DNA of 64,000 nucleotides from UBA1858 sp965227695 (GCA_965227695.1 OZ245760.1:2542001-2606000), one strand, 5' to 3'. Counted from the stretch's first letter, positions 1-8,202 are shown. Made by a program: numbers and translations. The notes: generated by a model from the sequence alone, not told the origin.

Positions 1-119
1 AATCAGGCAAAATTTTTTGAACGTTATCTGAGGTTACGCTTAATTTTGCTAATGGAACTCAAGCCTAACAGGGTATATCTTAAGTGCTGCAGTTTATGTT
101 CGGCCCGATGTTGTATGCT

Positions 120-668
120 TCAATCCCAAAGCGACTCACCCGTTTCGGGGTTATACATTTGATGCCATATTTTCTTGCGATTTTCGATGAGTTCATCAAT
201 CGTCGGTTCATTATTCATGGCTCTTTTAAGGGCTAACTTGGTTGCTTCATAGTTTGTGCGATATAGATCTTTTTTGTCCGGATCAGGCAGGCACTCCGGC
301 GCAATCCATAGCAACACGATCATACATAAGTCATTGACTTCTTCGCGTGGAATCACATCCTCGATCACGGAATCCAAGATGGCATCGGCGACCGCGGATT
401 GCACAACACCACCAAACAAATTAATGTATTTGATGTCCTTCATGGTCACCTTGGGCACAATTAAAGCGGCAGGTTTAACCTGTTGATTACATGCACGTAC
501 CGCGAACATTCGTGTATGCCCCTCAGTTTGACCCATCAAGTTGGCGAAGGCCTGTCCAACAGGTCCATCCACACGGCCTAATACAATTTCAGGCATCGCA
601 TCAGTGCCCTGATCATGACTGGCGTAAACCGTGGCTTCGCCTGTTTTGAAAATGAGAGGATCTTTCAT
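120..668 (-). CDS. Formaldehyde-activating enzyme (Fae) family protein, divergent
   Basis: The 182-residue product aligns along its length with formaldehyde-activating enzyme, which condenses formaldehyde with tetrahydromethanopterin in the cytoplasm. Recognisable blocks are GEATVYA near residue 10, the KVTMKD block near 74-79, a central helix rich in A/V/D, and the signature NYEATKLALKRAMN near 140-153. By my alignment the His that is proposed as general acid in true Fae is Met25 here; the nearest His (18) is seven residues upstream. It also has a C-terminal extension of about 15 residues. No other methanopterin-pathway gene is nearby. The fold assignment is firm from the C-terminal signature; activity on formaldehyde is doubtful, and a regulatory or sensing role is possible. 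Confidence 0.8.
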   Translation of the reverse strand: MKDPLIFKTGEATVYASHDQGTDAMPEIVLGRVDGPVGQAFANLMGQTEGHTRMFAVRACNQQVKPAALIVPKVTMKDIKYINLFGGVVQSAVADAILDSVIEDVIPREEVNDLCMIVLLWIAPECLPDPDKKDLYRTNYEATKLALKRAMNNEPTIDELIENRKKIWHQMYNPETGESLWD

Positions 669-963
669 CTTATTCGCCCCTGAAAAATTAGCCAGTGAAT
701 TAAGCTAAAAATTATCTAGCCAAATTAGAGTGAAAGCAATAAAAATATATTATATTAGATGCAAGAATTAACGCGTAACTGTATGCGTTTATTTAGTAGT
801 TTCTATAAATAAGCTCTTTAAATTTAAAGGCTATTATTCAGCCAGTATTTTCATCGGCACCACTTACGTTCGCTTGTAAATGAGTGCTATGTGTTCAAAA
901 CGTTCATTGATAATACACATGGGCAGCTAAAGCCTGCTAACCGCGGAATAATAGTCATCAAAG

Positions 964-1254
964 TCAGCTTTTATTGGATACTTTGCCTATCGCACAACTG
1001 ACCACAGAAGCTGCTTTAGTTATAAGACCATTCGAGTCAGTGGCACCAACTTCCGGATAACCCAATTTTGCCAGTTTTTCACTAATAATATTTCGCATAT
1101 CCGGGGCATTATCTGTCGTAGTGATAACAGTAATCCTGCTCTCACTAATATCTATATCTACCTCCTTGACCTGATCCATCTTAGTCAGTTTCGATGTGAT
1201 TGTATTTTTGCACCCTCCACACCTGATATTTTGTACTACAAAACTATATTGCAT
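964..1254 (-). CDS. Heavy-metal-associated (HMA) domain protein
   Basis: The first 70 residues form an HMA (CopZ/MerP-like) ferredoxin-like domain with the metal-binding pair C12-x-x-C15 in NIRCGGC. The family carries Cu(I) or Zn(II) in the cytoplasm and passes it to P-type ATPases or sensors. The tail (residues 70-96) has one further Cys and no known motif. No metal ATPase lies next to it; the neighbouring DUF6494 gene is on the same strand 40 bp downstream and may be co-transcribed. Confidence 0.75.
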   Translation of the reverse strand: MQYSFVVQNIRCGGCKNTITSKLTKMDQVKEVDIDISESRITVITTTDNAPDMRNIISEKLAKLGYPEVGATDSNGLITKAASVVSCAIGKVSNKS

Positions 1255-1295
1255 CTGATCATTCCACTTAGCACATGGTTCTGATGAAATTGGTT

Positions 1296-1502
1296 CTATT
1301 CCAGTTCTATTTTGCCATCTATCTCAATGTCTAACTCAATACCATCGACTTTTAAAATAACTTTAGCATCAAGTTTCTCATTACCCATGAGTTTTCCTGA
1401 CTCAATACCTCCCTGGACCCTATGCTCAACTTCACGTTGGGAGGTGACACCAACCTTCTTCAGGAATTTTCGTAATGACATATTAAAAGTATCTTCATTC
1501 AT
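1296..1502 (-). CDS. DUF6494 family small protein
   Basis: This 68-residue protein begins MNEDTFNMSLRKFLKKVGVT, which matches the DUF6494 family of small soluble proteins of unknown function. The second half is a short hydrophobic/acidic alternating stretch (VILKVDGIELDIEIDG) suggestive of beta strands. A GGAG ribosome-binding site stands eight bases before the ATG. Function is unknown. Confidence 0.65.
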   Translation of the reverse strand: MNEDTFNMSLRKFLKKVGVTSQREVEHRVQGGIESGKLMGNEKLDAKVILKVDGIELDIEIDGKIELE

Positions 1503-1844
1503 TATTTTACTCCAAACTGCATTAATAGGTTTTAAAATACATTATATCATCGCAATGCAAAGTATGATAATTACAAACATTAAGAATACATTTCCGCAGA
1601 TACTTAAACCCACAGTTTGAAATTGCAACTAAAACAGCGATTTAAAAATGCGTGGTATCGGCGTAAAAGCAGGTATTGCAAGGTAAAAATATTTATTGAA
1701 ATACTATACTAAAACCCTATTTAAAACCTAGCCTTAAGCATGATCAAAACATTGTTAGAATTAATTAATGTAAATCAATTTAGGCATTTTAAATATAAGT
1801 TAAAGTCCTTACTTTCCTCTTAGGGTTAACACAAGGTGTAGATC
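1503..1844. other. Intergenic region, divergent promoters
   Basis: This 342-bp AT-rich stretch separates the minus-strand DUF6494 gene from the plus-strand outer-membrane protein gene and must hold both promoters. I see no convincing gene, RNA or repeat in it. An AAGGTG ribosome-binding site precedes the ATG at 1845. Confidence 0.5.
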
Positions 1845-2375
1845 ATGAACAAAACGACACCTATTGGCGCAATTTTATTGACGTTGAGTATATCGGGTAC
1901 TGCGCTGGCACAGAATGGCTTCTATGCGGGTGCGAGTATCGGGCAGGCTACCATCGATGGTTGTAGCGGAGTGAACAATTGCGACGATGATGACACCGCC
2001 TGGAAGATCTTTGGCGGTTGGGAGCTGAATCCAAACATCGCCTTTGAGGCTGCCTACGCGGATTTTGGCGAGATCAGCGGATCCATAGGCGGTTCTTCAG
2101 TCAGAACCGAAGCAGACGGATGGTCACTCTCTGCGAAGGGTATACTGCCTCTCAACGAGAAGTTTGACGTGTTTGGCAAGCTTGGCATGATCATCTGGGA
2201 TGTCGATGGGGGCGGTGCTGCTTCCCGTGGTGACGATGATGGCACCGACCTCATGTTTGGCCTCGGCGCTCAGTACATGTTTAATGACCAGTACGGCATT
2301 GTCGGTGAGTGGGAGTGGTATGATATCGACGATGACATTGACTTGTTTTCCATCGGTGCACTAATCAAATTCTAA
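1845..2375 (+). CDS. Outer-membrane beta-barrel protein (OmpA-like/opacity type)
   Basis: The 176-residue precursor has a clear Sec signal peptide ending in ALA-QNG (about residue 22). The mature part opens with GFYAGASIGQA and has alternating hydrophobic/polar strands ending in a Phe (ALIKF), as in eight-stranded OmpA/Opa-like barrels of the outer membrane. The loops are rich in Asp (runs of DDDD near residues 46 and 167), which might bind cations. It stands alone with its own promoter region upstream. Confidence 0.75.
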   Translation: MNKTTPIGAILLTLSISGTALAQNGFYAGASIGQATIDGCSGVNNCDDDDTAWKIFGGWELNPNIAFEAAYADFGEISGSIGGSSVRTEADGWSLSAKGILPLNEKFDVFGKLGMIIWDVDGGGAASRGDDDGTDLMFGLGAQYMFNDQYGIVGEWEWYDIDDDIDLFSIGALIKF

Positions 2376-2713
2376 TCAATGTGGCTGATATCGATCCAAA
2401 TAAGGAAGGCCCTGGTCATGAGTCTTTTTTCTTATTGTCTTCTGTCCAGCTCAAGCCAGTGTTGCTCATGATTCCGAAGTTTGAACATCCGCTTTGAAAT
2501 CCCTGGAAGTCTATCTGAATCTGGTCGTTATTATTCACGGCAGAGAGGTTGCAGTCATTCACCGCTGGCTGAACCTTGTGCTGTCGCCTGTGTTGATGAA
2601 TAGATCAGCGAACGATGGCTCATAGTCGAAAGCGGTCATTAAATTACATGAATTGTTCGAAAATATTAGACAGTCGCAGAATAAATCCATTTCATGCTAA
2701 GAAAAGCTCGTTA
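2376..2713. other. Intergenic region with one copy of a 32-bp repeat
   Basis: This 338-bp gap lies between two convergent genes. Short open frames in it are not convincing. Near its right end (2651-2682) is one copy of a 32-bp sequence that recurs at 5815-5846 in the same orientation with three mismatches. Confidence 0.4.
2651..2682 (+). repeat. 32-bp direct repeat, left copy
   Basis: The core TTCGAAAATATTAGACAGTC is identical at 2656-2675 and 5820-5839; with flanks the match is 32 bp with three mismatches. The pair brackets an unknown exported protein gene, the transposase remnant, a second unknown exported protein, the broken acetyltransferase and the GST. Confidence 0.6.
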
Positions 2714-3505
2714 TTATTTATTGTAAAAAGGACCATCTTTCTTAAAAGGTGATAAGTATTCTTCGCCCTGATAGTTCATAAGAACGTTGAAATCACGTTT
2801 TTTTTCATTAAACACGACCCAGACCCAGGGAGATAGTTCTTTTGTTTTCTCAACCTTATAAAGTTCAATGACCGATGGACAAATATCCAAAATACTTTGG
2901 ATAGCTTCAATTGTTATTTTATCTCTGACTACGTGACTTATTTCTTTAGGCATCCGCTCACCAGGATGACTTGATGTAAAGTCATCTGCACAAGCCTCAT
3001 ATAGCTGACGGCTACTTTTTTTGGGAATGTAGCCATAGTGAAAAGTGTGTACTGGACCTTTGGCTTGGTAATCATCGGGTTCACCTAGCTGTGATTTGAT
3101 CTCGCCAAGAATAGTATTTTTATTAAACATGGCGTTACGTGGCGCGATACGCTTTACCATTACAAGTGGCGATCTAATATTAGAATTGCCCCTCGTCTCA
3201 GGGACGTCCTGTCCGAAATTAGGGAAGGTAATGCTTATTTGCATTTTTGGGTTATTAATTTCATATAAAAAATGCCCCTTTGTCGCAGGATCTTCATGAA
3301 CGGCGATTGCTTTATCACCTGCCTTGGCAAGGTTCAATCCAGCTTCACGTGTGATTCCTGGATAGGCGCCATAATACGAGTAGTGACTACCATCGCTACT
3401 TTTTACATTAGCTACAACTTCATTAAAGTGATCTTCTGCAGTTTTTGCATTTGCTACAGTCGATATGATAAGAATTAATAAAACAGATAAGAGCATTCGA
3501 CTCAT
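2714..3505 (-). CDS. Exported protein of unknown function
   Basis: A 263-residue product with an N-terminal signal peptide (hydrophobic residues 4-18, cleavage after ANA near residue 20). I recognise no family. The mature part is mixed alpha/beta and mostly hydrophilic, contains two Cys (CADDF and DICPS, possibly a disulfide), and has repeated aromatic clusters such as SHYSYYGAYPG and HTFHYGYIP. A periplasmic location is likely. Confidence 0.5.
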   Translation of the reverse strand: MSRMLLSVLLILIISTVANAKTAEDHFNEVVANVKSSDGSHYSYYGAYPGITREAGLNLAKAGDKAIAVHEDPATKGHFLYEINNPKMQISITFPNFGQDVPETRGNSNIRSPLVMVKRIAPRNAMFNKNTILGEIKSQLGEPDDYQAKGPVHTFHYGYIPKKSSRQLYEACADDFTSSHPGERMPKEISHVVRDKITIEAIQSILDICPSVIELYKVEKTKELSPWVWVVFNEKKRDFNVLMNYQGEEYLSPFKKDGPFYNK

Positions 3506-3601
3506 ATAACTTTCCTGGTTAGTTTAGGTAAAATGATCATTGTGAATTACTGTGGGATGCCCCACAACTTGTATTATTGTTGTCTGCTATGGGTTACGGA
3601 T

Positions 3602-3893
3602 TCAAAGGGTGGCAGCAACACAGACATTAAATTTATCGGCAGGGGTTTCGTAATTCAATGTTTTCATGGGCCATTCATTTAACTGGCGCGCCACTTTTTT
3701 AGTTGGGACTGACTGTAAATAGACAGGTCGATACCCTGGAGGTTGCTTCTCGCGCCTGCACAAATCTGCAATACTGTCTTGCCCTCGAAGACATTCTATG
3801 ACGATACAGATCTTTTCTCCTGCTGAATACATTCGAAGGTTAGCTCGGCGTATATCCCGAACGGTTTTATTTGTTTTTTTTAGTAGTCATCAT
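3602..3893 (-). pseudogene. Chimeric transposase remnant: IS3-type orfA start joined to IS30-type transposase end
   Basis: Reading leftward, an ATG at 3893 starts MMTTKKNK and then meets a stop. One frame over, the sequence continues as an IS3-family OrfA N-terminus (TVRDIRRANLRMYSAGEK, then RGQDSIADLCRRE). At about 3745 this stops abruptly. A second fragment begins that is the C-terminus of an IS30-family transposase, split over two frames (DLSIYSQSQLKK, then ARQLNEWPMKTLNYETPA). No inverted repeats or remaining transposase domains are visible. It is a relic of nested or deleted insertion sequences. Confidence 0.75.
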
Positions 3894-3957
3894 CGCTTCC
3901 TCTCAAGGTTAACGATGAATTAAAACTGTCTCTTAAAAAATCAATCTAGTTATTCAC

Positions 3958-4617
3958 TTATTGCTGACGGGAAACAATATATAGACTTTCGTGTATCGCA
4001 TGATCAGGTGGTGTTGGCCCATATTTTCCTCTAAATCTTGCTTCGAAATTATACTGGCACTCCTTATTCATAGGACTCCCAACGATCACCGTTATTTTCA
4101 CTCCACTTCTATAATCACATTGAATAATTAGTCCTTTAGGGGTAGGGGTTTTACAGAACTTTGCGATTTTAGATTCAATTAGCGATGCGTGTGACCAACC
4201 CTTCCAACTTCGATTCGCATCATAAGCCTGAAGGGTTTCAGGTGCATTTATACGCATCTTCATAGTTAGAGTTGTTATTTTCTTCTGCGAATTTATGCTT
4301 GCCGTGAGTATTTTATCCTCTAGATTTTCCAGAAAACCTGAAGTATTACTCGCGTACTCTATAACCTGTTGTCTTTTACTCTCACATGACATTTTCATTC
4401 TACGCGTACATGTAATGTCATTTAAGCCTTGCGTTTTCCATTTGTTTTCTATCTCGGATGTTGAATCATTTAGTGATACACCAGATATGTGTGTATCACA
4501 TATAGGATGTTGTGAAAATACAGGTTGCATATAAAACACTGATGCGATTGCCAATATTGTTATACAAAAGTATTTGCCAGATATGCATTTTTTAGCATAT
4601 GTATCTATAGCCATCAA
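3958..4617 (-). CDS. Exported protein of unknown function
   Basis: The 219-residue product has a long N-region followed by a hydrophobic segment (residues 17-32) and a likely signal-peptidase site after VFS. The mature part carries several Cys (HPICDT, ITCTRRMKMSC, KFCKTP, IQCDYR, KECQYN), consistent with disulfides in the periplasm. I do not recognise the family. The start could be 4617 or the adjacent ATG at 4614. Confidence 0.45.
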   Translation of the reverse strand: MMAIDTYAKKCISGKYFCITILAIASVFYMQPVFSQHPICDTHISGVSLNDSTSEIENKWKTQGLNDITCTRRMKMSCESKRQQVIEYASNTSGFLENLEDKILTASINSQKKITTLTMKMRINAPETLQAYDANRSWKGWSHASLIESKIAKFCKTPTPKGLIIQCDYRSGVKITVIVGSPMNKECQYNFEARFRGKYGPTPPDHAIHESLYIVSRQQ

Positions 4618-4681
4618 ATTGTAAACCTATCCAAATTAGTCATCTATTTTAGTTATATACCCGTTACAGCAATGTCTGAAT

Positions 4682-5187
4682 TCAGCGCAAAAAAGTCATT
4701 GATGCCTTTGGAAATTTTGCATAGCGACAGATACCATAATACTGACCTTTTTTGTTGAGTTCTCTTTGCAAAATGCCTTCCAATGTATACCCGCATTTTT
4801 CGAGAACGCGCATAGGAGCCTGATTTGGATGCAACTCAGGTGCAAATCGTTTTGAATAACTTGAATTTTTAAACACCAGCTCTGTCATTTTTTTGTAACG
4901 CTTCTGTAGCGATCCCTCTTCTCCAGTATTCTGAACCTATCTAATAGCCAATCTCTGCAAGGTGGTCTTTCCAGCCCATTTGCGGAGTAATGCTATACTG
5001 CCAACAAATTTGTTCTCATATTCAATAACGTTAGTTATAGCTCTATTCTGACTACAGCCTTTCCTAATCCACCATTCCGCATCTTTGCTGGTTTGTGGGT
5101 ATGGTAATGAATAAATCAAATACTTTGATACATTTATATCGTTCGCTAGCAGCACTAATTGATTTGCATCTTTCGTAACGTAATCAT
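4682..5187 (-). pseudogene. Broken GNAT (RimJ/RimL-like) N-acetyltransferase
   Basis: The remnant starts at an ATG (5187) encoding MITLRK. It then shifts frame to an open stretch with LVLLANDINVSKYLIYSLPY and DAEWWI. After AGKTT it shifts again to a frame reading AEIGY-stop-IGSEYWRRGIATEAL, the acetyl-CoA loop of GNAT enzymes. A further shift restores LHPNQAPMRVLEKCGY, the typical C-terminal signature. At least two frameshifts plus an in-frame stop where Trp is usual make it non-functional. It lies three bases downstream of the GST gene and was probably once co-transcribed with it. Confidence 0.8.
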
Positions 5188-5190
5188 TAT

Positions 5191-5802
5191 CTATTTCATC
5201 ATTTCAATGCACCTTCTTGCTGCTGGGCGATTGGCGCATTGTTTCAGCCAATTCGAAAGACAAGAGTAATTTGTAATATCAGATCTAGCAGCATTCAGCC
5301 AGCCAATAATAGATGCAAGATTAATATCTGCTATTGTAAATCGCTCACCAACAACAAAGCTACTTTTGCCGAGATGCTTGTTGAGCACTGTGAGTGGGTT
5401 ATACAGACGATTCATTGCACCTTGTATTGCATCTACTGATCTTTCAGCATCTGGTAACAAAATTGTATGTGAAAGAACAGTAAAACAGTCTGATAGACAC
5501 TCGTTTGACACCCAAAAGCTCCACATCTGCATTTGTGCATCTTCAATTTCATCGCAGGGTGAAAGTGAGCTTGGATTATTACGGGCAAGATAGAGATTGA
5601 TTGCCATCGATTCCCACATAATGAACCCATTGTCGTCAATTACAGGAATCTTTTTGTTTGGGTTAAGGTGTGCAAGTTTATCGTCAGAAAGACAATTGTC
5701 AGTTTCTATTTGAATTAGCTCATACATAAGATCCAATTCTTCTACTGCCCATACCACCCTAAAGGTACTGGAATTCATGTTACCATATATTTTAAGCGTC
5801 AT
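5191..5802 (-). CDS. Glutathione S-transferase family protein
   Basis: The 203-residue product has a thioredoxin-fold N-terminal domain (residues 1-80) with a probable catalytic Ser11/Ser12 in GNMNSSTFRV, the cis-Pro segment KKIPVIDD and the glutathione-contact motif WESMAINLYL. An all-helical C-terminal domain follows, with FTIADINLASIIGW as the N-capping/hydrophobic staple motif. Such soluble enzymes conjugate or reduce electrophiles with glutathione. The substrate cannot be inferred. Confidence 0.85.
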   Translation of the reverse strand: MTLKIYGNMNSSTFRVVWAVEELDLMYELIQIETDNCLSDDKLAHLNPNKKIPVIDDNGFIMWESMAINLYLARNNPSSLSPCDEIEDAQMQMWSFWVSNECLSDCFTVLSHTILLPDAERSVDAIQGAMNRLYNPLTVLNKHLGKSSFVVGERFTIADINLASIIGWLNAARSDITNYSCLSNWLKQCANRPAARRCIEMMK

Positions 5803-5814
5803 TAGATAATTATA

Positions 5815-5846
5815 AATTCTTCGAAAATATTAGACAGTCTAAGAAT
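5815..5846 (+). repeat. 32-bp direct repeat, right copy
   Basis: Second copy of the sequence at 2651-2682, same orientation, three mismatches. It lies directly upstream of the GST start (5802), inside the likely promoter region. A short further element TTAGACA recurs 20 bp to its right. Confidence 0.6.
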
Positions 5847-5889
5847 TTATTAGACAAACAAATATGGAAAGCTTGTAAGTTATTGAAAA

Positions 5890-5935
5890 ATGGAGCCGGC
5901 GAGAGGAGTCGAACCCCCGACCTACTGATTACAAG
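5890..5935 (-). repeat. Left attachment site (tRNA-Thr 3' fragment)
   Basis: This 46-bp sequence is identical to 21557-21602 and corresponds to the 3' end of tRNA-Thr: the anticodon-stem 3' side, T-arm, acceptor 3' strand and CCA. To its right the sequence diverges at once, so it is not a functional tRNA. It marks the distal end of the integrated element. Confidence 0.9.
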
Positions 5936-6074
5936 GGAGGGGAATTAAATTCTTCGACCCGACAAAATCCATTTATACTTCAATAATATCAATACGTTAT
6001 CAACTTGACGATCTTCGCGGACTATTGCGTCTCCAGTCTTAAACAGCATTAAACAACGTTAAAATTGGTTAGTG

Positions 6075-6096
6075 TGGTCACAAATCCAGTCACAGT
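6075..6096 (+). repeat. 22-bp terminal repeat, left copy
   Basis: This 22-bp sequence is identical to 21468-21489, which lies inside the 3' end of the integrase gene. It contains two GTCACA hexamers 12 bp apart. Copies in the same orientation near both ends of the element could be integrase arm-type binding sites. Confidence 0.55.
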
Positions 6097-6100
6097 GGAT

Positions 6101-6130
6101 ATGGCCACTTTCGACCCATTGCGGACGTTC
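6101..6130 (-). repeat. Degenerate intergenic repeat, copy A
   Basis: Read on the minus strand it contains GTCCG and, after a short variable spacer, CGAAAG, followed by GG-CAT. The same arrangement on the plus strand occurs at 7908-7938. It resembles a dispersed intergenic repeat rather than coding sequence. Confidence 0.35.
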
Positions 6131-6182
6131 AAATTCGGAGTATAATTGCCCAACTTTCACTCCTTTAATCTCTTAAACTATT

Positions 6183-7544
6183 ATGGAAAAGACAACCGCG
6201 GTTCCTCTAAACCGAGATGAATCATCTTCGCCAATACCATTTTGGGCAGCATTTCGATTCTGGCTGAAACTGGGTTTCATTAGCTTTGGAGGACCAGCGG
6301 GCCAAATCGCGATCATGCACCAAGAGCTGGTGGAGAAGCGTCGATGGATTTCAGAACGCCGGTTCTTGCACGCACTAAATTACTGCATGCTCCTACCCGG
6401 GCCAGAGGCCCAGCAACTAGCAACCTATATCGGTTGGTTAATCCACAAAAGTTTAGGCGGTATTGTTGCAGGAGTTTTATTTGTTGCGCCTTCACTTGTA
6501 ATACTCATCGCTCTTTCATGGGTATACATCGCATATGGCGATGTACCGATTGTTGCCGGTATTTTTTATGGAATAAAACCAGCGGTCACGGCAATTGTTA
6601 TTCACGCTGCTTATCGTATTGGTTCTCGGACATTGAAAAATGGAATATTGTTTTCTATAGCCATTTCAGCCTTTATTGCAATATTTTTAGGTAAAGTACC
6701 TTTTCCTATAATTATTATTTCTGCTGCTATCATCGGTATTATCGGTGGCCGATTTTTACCCAATAAATTCAAATCCGACGGAAGTCACGGATCTGCTGCA
6801 AAATCATTCGGAGCAGCGATCATAGATGACGATACTCCTATTCCTGAACACGCTAAATTTAGTGTAGCGAAAATGATTAGAGCCGTAGCAATTGGGATAG
6901 TGTTATGGACAATTCCAATGGCATTGTTAACTTCCTACCTGAGCTGGGAGCATACATTAACTCAAATGGGATGGTTTTTTACGAAAGCTGCATTAGTCAC
7001 TTTCGGTGGTGCTTATGCAGTACTGCCTTATGTGTATCAGGGCGCTATTGAAAATTACGGGTGGGTAACGGCTCATCAAATGATTGACGGTTTAGCGTTA
7101 GGTGAAACTACTCCGGGACCACTAATTATGGTGGTTGCATTTGTGGGCTTTATTGGCGGATATATCAATGAACTTTTTGGGGCTAATCACTTGCTGTTAG
7201 CGGGCGCTGTTGCTGCAACTGTTGTGACATGGTTTACTTTTTTGCCTTCATTTTTGTTTATTTTTATGGGAGGTCCATTCATTGAAACCACTCATGGAAA
7301 TATAAAATTTACGGCTCCGCTTACGGCTATCACAGCTGCTGTTGTGGGCGTTGTTGTCAATCTTGCACTTTTTTTTGGATATCATGTGTTATGGCCCAGT
7401 GGCTTTGCTGGGATATTTGACTGGGTATCTGCTTTAATCACAATTTCAGCTGCCATCGCATTGATTTATTTTAAACTAAATATTTTGTATGTAATCGTAA
7501 TTTGCGGAATCATTGGTCTCATTTTAAAACTCGGAGTGTTTTGA
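6183..7544 (+). CDS. chrA: Chromate transporter ChrA
   Basis: The 453-residue polytopic inner-membrane protein has the duplicated CHR architecture of long-chain ChrA proteins, which export chromate driven by the proton-motive force. The N-terminal half has the signature FWLKLGFISFGGPAGQ and LLPGPEAQQLATYIGW. The C-terminal half repeats it as FTKAALVTFGGAYAVLPY and LGETTPGPL. Hydrophobic segments alternate along the length with a hydrophilic linker near residues 195-230. It leads a cargo operon with the DUF3147 and GDCCVxC genes just inside the left end of the element. No ChrB regulator is present. Confidence 0.93.
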   Translation: MEKTTAVPLNRDESSSPIPFWAAFRFWLKLGFISFGGPAGQIAIMHQELVEKRRWISERRFLHALNYCMLLPGPEAQQLATYIGWLIHKSLGGIVAGVLFVAPSLVILIALSWVYIAYGDVPIVAGIFYGIKPAVTAIVIHAAYRIGSRTLKNGILFSIAISAFIAIFLGKVPFPIIIISAAIIGIIGGRFLPNKFKSDGSHGSAAKSFGAAIIDDDTPIPEHAKFSVAKMIRAVAIGIVLWTIPMALLTSYLSWEHTLTQMGWFFTKAALVTFGGAYAVLPYVYQGAIENYGWVTAHQMIDGLALGETTPGPLIMVVAFVGFIGGYINELFGANHLLLAGAVAATVVTWFTFLPSFLFIFMGGPFIETTHGNIKFTAPLTAITAAVVGVVVNLALFFGYHVLWPSGFAGIFDWVSALITISAAIALIYFKLNILYVIVICGIIGLILKLGVF

Positions 7545-7550
7545 TTACGG

Positions 7551-7898
7551 GTGTATTACACGGTAAAAATTATAGTCACTGCCACCTTGGTTATTATCAT
7601 AGCCGAACTTGCTAAACGCAGTTCATTTGCCGGAGCATTTTTGGCATCGATCCCTTTAGTGTCCGTACTAGCATTGGTATGGCTCTATATCGATACTAAA
7701 GATGTCTCTAAAGTAAGTGACTTAGCTACCAGTGTATTTTGGCTAGTATTGCCATCTCTGGCATTGTTTATCTCCTTGCCTATATTCATAAAAAACAATT
7801 TAGGATTTTATTTAAGTGTGAGTCTCTCAATCATAATTACTGCAGTTTGCTATTGGCTTATGATTTATCTACTTAATTACCTAGGGATAAAATTATAA
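7551..7898 (+). CDS. DUF3147 family membrane protein
   Basis: A 115-residue protein with four predicted membrane helices (about residues 4-20, 28-45, 62-80, 88-110). It begins at a GTG six bases after the chrA stop, so it is probably translated from the chrA mRNA. The motif ELAKRSSFAGAFLASIPLVS is typical of DUF3147. The function is unknown; the position suggests an accessory to metal or oxyanion resistance. Confidence 0.75.
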   Translation: MYYTVKIIVTATLVIIIAELAKRSSFAGAFLASIPLVSVLALVWLYIDTKDVSKVSDLATSVFWLVLPSLALFISLPIFIKNNLGFYLSVSLSIIITAVCYWLMIYLLNYLGIKL

Positions 7899-7907
7899 TA
7901 GTGAGTT

Positions 7908-7938
7908 ATGTCCGTTTTTGCGCCGAAAGACGACATTG
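7908..7938 (+). repeat. Degenerate intergenic repeat, copy B
   Basis: It contains GTCCG, a T-rich spacer, GCGCCGAAAG and a CGACATT end, matching the reverse complement of 6101-6130 with several mismatches and one gap. The two copies bracket chrA and the DUF3147 gene. Confidence 0.35.
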
Positions 7939-7977
7939 ATGTGCAATAATAAGCAAAGCAGTTGATGGAGATTTTCT

Positions 7978-8202
7978 ATGACAACACAATCGCTTCAACT
8001 TTATTCGACACTGACCTGTCCTGAATGTGGCAATCAATCAAAAGACAAAATGCCAACTGATGCTTGCCAGTATTATTATGAATGTAAATCTTGTAATACA
8101 TTATTAAAACCAAAGACCGGTGACTGCTGCGTGTATTGCTCCTATGGCGATGTGCCTTGTCCTCCGATACAGGAAGGGGCTTGTTGTAGTAATTCCGAAT
8201 GA
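7978..8202 (+). CDS. GDCCVxC domain-containing (heavy-metal-associated) protein
   Basis: This 74-residue Cys-rich protein has a zinc-ribbon-like arrangement: C14-x-x-C17, a later CKSC pair, the defining GDCCVYC motif and a CC pair near the C-terminus. The family is repeatedly found with mercury and other metal-resistance genes. A GGAG ribosome-binding site precedes the ATG. It belongs to the chrA cargo block. Confidence 0.85.
   Translation: MTTQSLQLYSTLTCPECGNQSKDKMPTDACQYYYECKSCNTLLKPKTGDCCVYCSYGDVPCPPIQEGACCSNSE

Noticed and set aside
1..156. An open frame running in from the left edge on the plus strand.
   Set aside because: It overlaps the 3' end of the Fae-like gene on the other strand and its translation shows no recognisable protein.
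2714..5802. A chromosomal integron cassette array, suggested by same-strand small genes (GNAT, GST, unknowns).
   Set aside because: No attC-like sites with paired core sequences were seen between the genes and no integron integrase is in the window.
5890..5935. A second tRNA-Thr gene at the left end.
   Set aside because: Only the 3' portion is present; the D-arm, anticodon and acceptor 5' strand are missing, so it is an attachment-site remnant.
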